Shown here in pieces: positions 53,520 to 59,555 of a stretch of DNA of 64,000 bases. The stretch covers positions 1-64,000 of the forward strand of contig NZ_VFOX01000002.1 of the NCBI RefSeq assembly GCF_006716345.1, in the 5' to 3' direction. The position numbers and the translations under genes are program-made. Numbering within the stretch: position 1 is the stretch's first letter; each line of letters starts with the position of its first letter. The notes below the pieces were generated by a model. The model was not told the origin of the DNA. It made no database searches and saw only the letters and a list, made by a program, of their open reading frames with translations. The stretch is from Microbacterium saperdae (GTDB lineage: Bacteria; Actinomycetota; Actinomycetes; Actinomycetales; Microbacteriaceae).

Positions 53520-54836
53520 TTACAGAGTGTCCTGGACAGCCTGCACGGATTCCGCGGCCTCCTGCGGAGTGGCGTCGCCGGTCGCGATCGCGGCCAGCGC
53601 GTCGGCGACCGCCTGGTCGAGCTTGGGAGATTCGAAGTAGCGCGACCACTTCACCTGCGGCAGCCACTCGTCGACGAACAGGTTCCAGATCTGCTCCTGC
53701 TTCTCGCTCGTGAACTTCTCGGGAGCGAGTCCGGTGACGGCGGGCACGTCGTTCATCGTGTTGACGAGCTTCTGCGCGGCGGAACCGGCGATGAAGTCCG
53801 TGAGCACCTTGCACGCCAGCTCGGGGTTGGCGGTGTTCTTCGAGATGCCGAGGCTCACGTCGATGCCGCCCACGAACTGCGACTCCGCCGCTCCTCCCGG
53901 GATGGTCGGGAACAGGAACGGCTCGTAGCCGGACATGCCCTCCGACAGCGGCGGGATATCGGACTTGGTCGGGTCCGACTGCTGGATCCACCAGGCACCC
54001 AGCGGGATCATGGCCGCGTTGCCCGCCTCGAACTGGTTCACGGCCGAGGGGTACGCGTCGAGACCGATCGCGCCGTCCTGGGCGATGCCGTCGGAGAAGA
54101 GCTTGCCCCAGTACTCGAACGCCTTCACGATCGCGGGGTCGGTCCACTTCGTGGTGCCGTCCTCCGCCTCGTACACGGTGCCGGGTGAGACGTTGTTGGC
54201 GATCTGCAGGAAGACCACGTTGCGCAGCCAGGAGTCCTTGGCCGGCAGCAGGAACGGCGCGGCGTCACCACCGCTGAGGTCCTCGGTGGTCTGGACGAGC
54301 TCGTCCCACGTCTTCGGCACGCTCAGTCCCGCGTCGTCGAAGATCTCGGAGTTGGCCCAGAGGTTGACGGTCTGGGTGAGGATCGGCAGCGAGTAGAAGT
54401 TGTCGTCGCCCTCGGGGTTGCCCATGCGGGCCTGCTCGATGCCGATCGGGTAGAACTTGCTCTGCCAGTCATCGCCCCAGGTCTCGGCCGCGCAGTCCTG
54501 CAGCGGCATCAGGTTCTCGCGGTACTGCTGAGTGAGCGCCCCGGGCTGCAGGCCGAGCACGTCGGGCATGGTGTTCGAGCTCGCGCGGCTCTGCAGGTCG
54601 ACGAGGTACTCCGGGTAGTTGAAGATCGTCGCGTCGATCTTCGCGCCCTCGTTCTCGGCCTGGAAGGCGTCGATCATCTGACGCGTGGTCTGTTCGATCG
54701 GGCTCCACGAACGGAACGTGATCGCGTCCCCCGACGCATTGCCCGATTCCACCGGCGCTGCGCCGCCGGCGCACGCGGTGACCCCCAGTGCAGTGATGAC
54801 TGTCGCCACCCCTGCCAGGCTCCTCTTGAGCTTCAT
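53520..54836 (-). CDS. Sugar ABC importer solute-binding lipoprotein, locus B
   Basis: A 438-residue lipoprotein with signal MKLKRSLAGVATVITALGVT and lipidated Cys22 (VTAC). SNTMPDVLGLQPGALTQQYR, FYSLPILTQTVNLWANSEIF and FEAGNAAMIPLGAWWIQQSD are typical of extracellular family 1 binding proteins. The ATG at 54836 has AAGGGG upstream. It is the first gene of the locus B operon; its AT-rich leader region carries a TTGCGT/ACGCAA palindrome, a candidate DeoR operator. Substrate is a sugar or polyol handled by the locus B kinase. Confidence 0.92.
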   Translation of the reverse strand: MKLKRSLAGVATVITALGVTACAGGAAPVESGNASGDAITFRSWSPIEQTTRQMIDAFQAENEGAKIDATIFNYPEYLVDLQSRASSNTMPDVLGLQPGALTQQYRENLMPLQDCAAETWGDDWQSKFYPIGIEQARMGNPEGDDNFYSLPILTQTVNLWANSEIFDDAGLSVPKTWDELVQTTEDLSGGDAAPFLLPAKDSWLRNVVFLQIANNVSPGTVYEAEDGTTKWTDPAIVKAFEYWGKLFSDGIAQDGAIGLDAYPSAVNQFEAGNAAMIPLGAWWIQQSDPTKSDIPPLSEGMSGYEPFLFPTIPGGAAESQFVGGIDVSLGISKNTANPELACKVLTDFIAGSAAQKLVNTMNDVPAVTGLAPEKFTSEKQEQIWNLFVDEWLPQVKWSRYFESPKLDQAVADALAAIATGDATPQEAAESVQAVQDTL

Positions 54837-54976
54837 CTGCAATCCCCTTACTTCGCTGTAAAAGTCCGCGGCGGATGCCGGCTGCGCTCAGTTTAGGTTT
54901 ATTTGCGTATTGAGGGCCAGGATTACAGGGAAGCTCGGCGAAAGTCTTTCTCCTTTTGTGTTTTCATATGCTTCTG

Positions 54977-54992
54977 CTTGCGTAAACGCAAG
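54977..54992. promoter_or_regulatory. Candidate DeoR operator for locus B
   Basis: CTTGCGT-AA-ACGCAAG is a perfect 7-2-7 palindrome about 140 nt before the binding-protein start. A further TTGCGTA copy lies at 54903. The stretch 54895-54990 is much richer in A+T than the rest of the window. Assignment to the DeoR gene at 47745 is inference. Confidence 0.6.
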
Positions 54993-55057
54993 TGGACGTC
55001 CCGCCGCGGGCCGCAACGACGCGAAGCACCGGTTTCTCTTCCGCAACACGGCGCAGA

Positions 55058-55099
55058 GACGACGGATGCCGCGACCCCTCGGCCACGGCATCCGTCGTC
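55058..55099 (-). terminator. Hairpin downstream of the DoxX gene
   Basis: A perfect 14-bp stem (gacgacggatgccg with cggcatccgtcgtc) with a 14-nt loop starts about 20 nt past the DoxX stop on the minus strand. There is no clear T-run. It probably ends the DoxX transcript and separates it from the locus B promoter region. Confidence 0.7.
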
Positions 55100-55118
55100 A
55101 TCGTGCGCGCTGTTCAGG

Positions 55119-55559
55119 TCAGCTCAGCCAGGCCGGCGCGCGGCCGCGCAGCACGGCCCCGTCGACCGAGAAGCGACCGGCACCCGTGAGAGCCAGCGCG
55201 AGGGCGGCGACACCGAGCACCGCGACGAATTCGTATCCGCCGTCGCCGACCCAGAGGCCGGCGGGCAGGTGCACCAGGATCAGCGCCACCGCCATGTCGA
55301 TCGCGAGGACGATGCCGACCGGACGCGTGAGGAGTCCGAGGATCAGGAGGATGCCGCCGATCAGCTCGACGAACGCGACGACGGGGGCGGCGATCTCCGC
55401 CAGGGGCACCCCCATGTCGGCGAAGCTGCCGATGGTGCCGGGGATCGTGTATTCGAAGATCTTCTGCGCACCGTGCGCGGCGAAGATCGCACCGACGACG
55501 ACGCGGAGGACCAGGAGTCCCAGCGAGGCGGCGGAAGAGGGGGCGTTGGTGTTCGTCAT
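55119..55559 (-). CDS. DoxX-family membrane protein
   Basis: A 146-residue protein with four hydrophobic segments. ASLGLLVLRVVVGAIFAAHG and AQKIFEY are the DoxX start, PLAEIAAPVVAFVELIGGIL and LGLLTRPVGIVLAIDMAVAL follow. DoxX relatives include quinone-linked and thiol-redox membrane proteins (in mycobacteria DoxX joins SodA and a thiosulfate sulfurtransferase-like partner); no such partner is nearby. The ATG at 55559 gives the standard length; a longer ORF starting at 55790 has no family match in its first 77 residues. Confidence 0.88.
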   Translation of the reverse strand: MTNTNAPSSAASLGLLVLRVVVGAIFAAHGAQKIFEYTIPGTIGSFADMGVPLAEIAAPVVAFVELIGGILLILGLLTRPVGIVLAIDMAVALILVHLPAGLWVGDGGYEFVAVLGVAALALALTGAGRFSVDGAVLRGRAPAWLS

Positions 55560-55681
55560 GAGGAGTTTCTTCCTTCGTGGCAGGACACCCGCGCGCCAGG
55601 CGCGGAGCAGGGTCGTTCCCTGATTCCACGCTAGGGAGCGGACCTTTCCCTCTCCTGTGCCCGATACACGCCCGGACACAG

Positions 55682-55713
55682 CGGATGCCGCGGGGTCTCC
55701 CCCACGGCATCCG
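55682..55713 (-). terminator. Hairpin downstream of the sialidase-like gene
   Basis: A 9-bp stem (cggatgccg with cggcatccg) with a loop rich in gggg and cccc, which can pair further, starts 18 nt past the sialidase-like stop on the minus strand. It is the likely end of the locus C transcript. Confidence 0.62.
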
Positions 55714-55731
55714 AAGTCGTGCACGCCGCCG

Positions 55732-57234
55732 TCAGCCGCGGCTCCCGTTGACATTGGTCCATCCGGACGGGGCGGACTGTGCGCCCTCACCGAATGCGTT
55801 CACAGCCGTCACGGTCACCCGGTAGCGGCCGGGATGCACTCCCGTGAGCGTGGTGCTCGTCTGTCCGGCGGCCACCTCGACGCGGACTGTCCGCCCCGAC
55901 TTCGCCACCGCCTCCACGATGTATCCCGTGAGAGCGCCGTCGCCCTGATCGGCCGGCGCCGTCCAGGTCACGTGCAGCGAGCGACCCGCGCCGACGGCGC
56001 TCGGCTGAGGCACCGCGCCAGGGACGTCTCGTTGGGTGAGATCGCCCACCGGGATGCGGGTGAACTCGACATCCTCCTTGTTCGTCCCGTAGGAGACGTA
56101 GAGGTAGTCGCCCCAGACGACGCTCTTCTGGTAGCTGTATCCGAGGTTCTTCGACTTGCCCTCGTAGCGACGCGGCTGCAGATCATCCGCATCGCGCAGC
56201 ACGTATCCGTCGTCGAAGGTCTGCCCATCGGCGCTGAGCACGATGACGAGCGGATACCGCGTCTTCGTACCGGTGAGGCTGCCGACCAGGTAGGCCGTGC
56301 CGTCCGGCAGGTTCCCGGCGCTCTGCTTCGTGCGGGAGTCCGGCACGTTGGTGACGACGGAGTCCGACCACGTCTCCCCGTCGTCCTCGCTCACCGATGC
56401 GAGCTTGAACATGGAGCTGCCGCCCTGGTCCCGGAAGGTCATGACGATCGAACCGTCCTGCCGGACGTGCCAGCTCGGCTCGAGCTCACGTGACATCTCG
56501 TCGGGGAGATAGGCCTGGTTGTCGAACTCGCCCTGCGTCCAGCCGGTCACTCCGAGGGGGTCGTCCGTGTAGTACGGCTTCACCTGCAGCCCGGGCTGCA
56601 CGTGGAACGCCGTGAGCACGCGACCGCTCGGCAGCGCCTTGACATCCTGCTCGATGATCCCGTCCACCGGCTCGCCGTTCTCATCGGTGACCCGCTGCGG
56701 GGCCGACCAGTTCTCCCCATCGGTGCTCGTGACGTACTCGGTGTATCCGCCGCGAGGCTGGAGCGCCGCCGGCCAGACGTTGAGATAGGCGACGAGAGTC
56801 TCCCCGTCCGTCCACCATCCGCCGTTGGACGTGTACCCGTCGGTGCGCGGTGCGGTGAGGGCCTCCGGGGTCGACCAGGTGTTCCCGTCATCGCTGACGC
56901 TGTACTTGACCACGGTTTCCGGGGCATCCTCGTCCAGCGCCGAACTCTGCCACTGGGCGTACAGCCGTCCGCGGAACGGCAGCAGTACCGTGCCGTGGTT
57001 GAACTTGTCGTCCGCATCTCCGGGTTCGAAGATCGTCACGGTCTCGGCGTTCCCGGCCTGCGGCAGCCCGAGCGAGATCAGGTCGGTCGTGTCGATCAGG
57101 CCATCGACGACCTGCACCGGCGCAGGGTCGTCCGCCTGGGCGGGTCCCGCGAATCCGGCGACCAGTATCGCGGCGGTCAGCAGCGCACCGCCGGCGAGGA
57201 TCCGCCGTCGGGGTGTGACATGTGAGGGCAGCAT
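55732..57234 (-). CDS. Secreted sialidase-like beta-propeller protein with C-terminal FN3 domain
   Basis: A 500-residue secreted protein: Sec signal (ILAGGALLTAAILVAGFAGP, cleavage near AQA-DD), a propeller of the BNR/sialidase superfamily (residues ~50-400) and a fibronectin III domain (~405-490, LHVTWTAPADQGDGALTGYI). Three Asp boxes are visible: SDDGNTW, STDGENW and EDDGETW. VTIFEPGDADDKFNHGTVLL is the usual FRIP-like position but lacks a clear RIP motif. So it is a sialidase-fold glycosidase or lectin-like protein, not proven to act on sialic acid. Its neighbours (GH78, NanA-like aldolase, importer) point to a plant or microbial polysaccharide. Confidence 0.84.
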   Translation of the reverse strand: MLPSHVTPRRRILAGGALLTAAILVAGFAGPAQADDPAPVQVVDGLIDTTDLISLGLPQAGNAETVTIFEPGDADDKFNHGTVLLPFRGRLYAQWQSSALDEDAPETVVKYSVSDDGNTWSTPEALTAPRTDGYTSNGGWWTDGETLVAYLNVWPAALQPRGGYTEYVTSTDGENWSAPQRVTDENGEPVDGIIEQDVKALPSGRVLTAFHVQPGLQVKPYYTDDPLGVTGWTQGEFDNQAYLPDEMSRELEPSWHVRQDGSIVMTFRDQGGSSMFKLASVSEDDGETWSDSVVTNVPDSRTKQSAGNLPDGTAYLVGSLTGTKTRYPLVIVLSADGQTFDDGYVLRDADDLQPRRYEGKSKNLGYSYQKSVVWGDYLYVSYGTNKEDVEFTRIPVGDLTQRDVPGAVPQPSAVGAGRSLHVTWTAPADQGDGALTGYIVEAVAKSGRTVRVEVAAGQTSTTLTGVHPGRYRVTVTAVNAFGEGAQSAPSGWTNVNGSRG

Positions 57235-57279
57235 TGCAACTCCTTTGTCGTGCGGCGCCCGTCGTCGGACGCCGTTGTT

Positions 57280-58146
57280 TCAGTGGAATCGAGGCACAGC
57301 GCGCTCGAGACGCGCGAGCACCTCGGCATCCGGGTCGGGGATCGGCATGCGCTTGCCCCCGACAGGACGCCCGGCAAGGCGGTGGACGGCACGCATCCGC
57401 GCGGGGGATCCGTCCACGGCCCCGACGACCTCGTCGATGTCCGTCTGCAGTGTGGTGATTCGAAGAGCGTCCTCCGCGAGAAGCGCATCGCGCATGGCGA
57501 CGAAGGGAACGGCGAACGCCGACGCGACGCCGGAGATCACTCCATCCGCTCCCGCCTGTCCCGCACGGGCGAAATCGCCGTCCGCTCCGGTGTAGATGCG
57601 GAAATCCTCGGGCAGCCGCTCCCGGAAGGAGGAGATCAGATCGAGCGATTCGCCGCTCACCTTCACGCCGATCACTCCGGGAAGCTCGGCGAGGCGGACG
57701 ATGAGGTCCGCATCGACGGGAATCCCCGTCCGCGCTTCGAACATGTAGACGTAGACATCGAGCCCTTCCGCCTCCGAGACGACCCCGCGGAAGAAGTCGT
57801 AGACCTCGTCCGGGCTCGCCGGCAGGTAGTAGGGCGTCAGTACCGCGATCTCCTTCGCCCCCGCGTCACGGGCGCCGCTGATGAGCTGCGACACCTCGAA
57901 GCGGCTCGCCGCACCGACATGCACGATCACGCGCAGGCCGACGAGGACCTCCACCGACAGTCGCGCCACCGCATTGCGCTCCTCGATCGACAGCGCGGGG
58001 AACTCCCCGGTCGTGCCGAGGACGAGAGCGCCCTGCACTCCGGAGGTCGCGACGTACTCGAGGATCCGACGAGAACCTTCGAGGTCCAGACCACCGGCCT
58101 CATCGAAGGAGAGGGGGACGGCGGTGATGATGTCGTGCGAGCGCAT
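57280..58146 (-). CDS. DapA/NanA-superfamily aldolase, locus C
   Basis: A 288-residue class I aldolase-fold protein. SGVQGALVLGTTGEFPALSI is the GxTGE pyruvate-carboxylate motif, AVLTPYYLPASPDEVYDFFR follows, and VYVYMFEARTGIPVDADLIV keeps the catalytic Tyr of the usual LYNxPxRTG block but replaces N-x-P by M-F-E. GVIGVKVSGESLDLISSFRE holds the Schiff-base Lys. It probably cleaves a 2-keto-3-deoxy sugar acid; the altered loop suggests a substrate different from DapA and NanA. It lies between the binding-protein and sialidase-like genes. Confidence 0.85.
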   Translation of the reverse strand: MRSHDIITAVPLSFDEAGGLDLEGSRRILEYVATSGVQGALVLGTTGEFPALSIEERNAVARLSVEVLVGLRVIVHVGAASRFEVSQLISGARDAGAKEIAVLTPYYLPASPDEVYDFFRGVVSEAEGLDVYVYMFEARTGIPVDADLIVRLAELPGVIGVKVSGESLDLISSFRERLPEDFRIYTGADGDFARAGQAGADGVISGVASAFAVPFVAMRDALLAEDALRITTLQTDIDEVVGAVDGSPARMRAVHRLAGRPVGGKRMPIPDPDAEVLARLERAVPRFH

Positions 58147-58186
58147 GGCGATGAGGGTCTTTCGAGAGTGCGGGTGGGGAAGAAGA

Positions 58187-58220
58187 CGCCGGATGCAGAC
58201 GCTCGCGCCTGCATCCGGCG
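58187..58220 (-). terminator. Intercistronic hairpin after the locus C binding-protein gene
   Basis: A perfect 12-bp stem (cgccggatgcag with ctgcatccggcg) with a 10-nt loop lies 7 nt past the binding-protein stop and 40 nt before the aldolase start. It is the third hairpin of this kind in the window. Confidence 0.75.
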
Positions 58221-58226
58221 AGGAGG

Positions 58227-59489
58227 TCAGCCGGCGAAAGCCTCGTCCATCGAGCGCAGCACGTCATCGACCTCTGCCTGGTTCGAGAACAGCTGCTGGG
58301 TGCCGATGAACAGCGCCGACTGCGCCTTGGCGTTCGGCCAGCCCTGATCGGGCATGGGTGCCGTGCGACCATCGGCGATGATGTCGGCCGCGGACTGCAT
58401 CACCGGGTCGAGCTCGACCTCGGCGTCGGTCAGTGCCGGGATGCCGGGGGCTGCGGCGAACCAGATGCTCGTCGCCTCCGGCGTTGCCAGCCAATCGACG
58501 AAGTCCAGCGCGTTGACCTGGTTCTTCGCCGACTCGTTCACGGCGAAGCTCACACCGATGCCGCGCGGGATCGACGTGGATCCGGAGTCATCGCCGGGCA
58601 GTGCGAAGAATCCGAACTCCGTCCCCTCCGGGGCGGTCGATGCGATCTGCGGGTACGACGCCAGCACCTGCACGACGCCGACCGCGTCGCCCGAGTTCAC
58701 GAGTGCGTATGCCGCCGTGACATCGGTGCCGAGCGGGTCGTCGTTGAAGCAGCCGGCCTCGCCCATCTCCAGGTACTTGTCGAAGGCGTCCCCCCAGCCG
58801 GAACCGACGAAGGTCTCCGACCCGTCCTTGAGTCCGGCGTCGAACTCGGGGTCATCCGCGTACACGGTCGAGGCGACGAGCGCGTACGGAATGAGCTGGG
58901 TGACCCAGTCCGTCTGGATGCCGAGGGCGAAGGCGACCTTGCCGGCGTCCTTCACGTCGGCGCAGTATTCGAGAAGCTCGCTGTAGGTGGTGGGCACGTC
59001 GAGGCCGAGCTCGTCGAGCGTTCCGGTGTTGTAGATCGCTCCGACCGCGTCGAGCTTCGACGGCAGCCCGTAGGTCTTCCCCTCGATCTGCAGCGTCTCG
59101 GCCGTGCCCTCGTCGACCGTGTCGACCCAGGGCCGATCGGAGAGGTCGGCCAGATAGCCGGCGCCCTGGAGCACATCGATGGCGCCGGGGTTTCCTCCAC
59201 CCGCCCATACCGTGAAGACGTCGGGCGCCGTGCCGCTGGAGAGCTGCGTGCGGATGGTGGTCTGGAACTGAGAAGTGTCGGCCACCGTCAGGTTGACGTC
59301 CAGACCGGTCTTCTCCTTGTACGCCTCGACGACGGCCTCCATCGGGCCCTGGTTGTTCGAGGTGGTCGCGATGGTGAGCGCGTCCGTGGGCTCATTCGCT
59401 CCCGCCGTCGGCTCCGACGACGAGCAGGCCGCCAGGCTGACAGCGGCGACAGCGACACCGGCGACGACGGCGATGTTACGCAGATTCAT
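58227..59489 (-). CDS. Sugar ABC importer solute-binding lipoprotein, locus C
   Basis: A 420-residue lipoprotein with signal MNLRNIAVVAGVAVAAVSLA and lipidated Cys22 (SLAAC). SSGTAPDVFTVWAGGGNPGA, TYGLPSKLDAVGAIYNTGTL and TSIPRGIGVSFAVNESAKNQ are typical of family 1 binding proteins. In this locus it comes after the permeases and the rhamnosidase rather than first, 66 nt past the rhamnosidase stop. It probably delivers a rhamnose-containing or related oligosaccharide. Confidence 0.92.
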   Translation of the reverse strand: MNLRNIAVVAGVAVAAVSLAACSSSEPTAGANEPTDALTIATTSNNQGPMEAVVEAYKEKTGLDVNLTVADTSQFQTTIRTQLSSGTAPDVFTVWAGGGNPGAIDVLQGAGYLADLSDRPWVDTVDEGTAETLQIEGKTYGLPSKLDAVGAIYNTGTLDELGLDVPTTYSELLEYCADVKDAGKVAFALGIQTDWVTQLIPYALVASTVYADDPEFDAGLKDGSETFVGSGWGDAFDKYLEMGEAGCFNDDPLGTDVTAAYALVNSGDAVGVVQVLASYPQIASTAPEGTEFGFFALPGDDSGSTSIPRGIGVSFAVNESAKNQVNALDFVDWLATPEATSIWFAAAPGIPALTDAEVELDPVMQSAADIIADGRTAPMPDQGWPNAKAQSALFIGTQQLFSNQAEVDDVLRSMDEAFAG

Positions 59490-59555
59490 GGTGGATAAAC
59501 TCCAATGCAGGAAGGGGGCGAGCCCCCGGATCAGGTGGTGTGTGGGTCAGGGGCC

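Noticed and set aside
54888..55091. A 67-codon minus-strand ORF upstream of the locus B binding protein
   Set aside because: It runs through a hairpin and operator palindrome, has no ribosome-binding site, and its composition changes abruptly at the AT-rich stretch.
55560..55790. Upstream extension of the DoxX gene to 55790
   Set aside because: The added residues have no family match and cross the terminator hairpin of the sialidase-like gene; the ATG at 55559 gives the normal DoxX length.
59514..59527. gggggc-ga-gccccc between rhamnosidase and binding-protein genes as a terminator
   Set aside because: The stem is 5-6 bp with a 2-4 nt loop and no T-run, too weak to call on its own.
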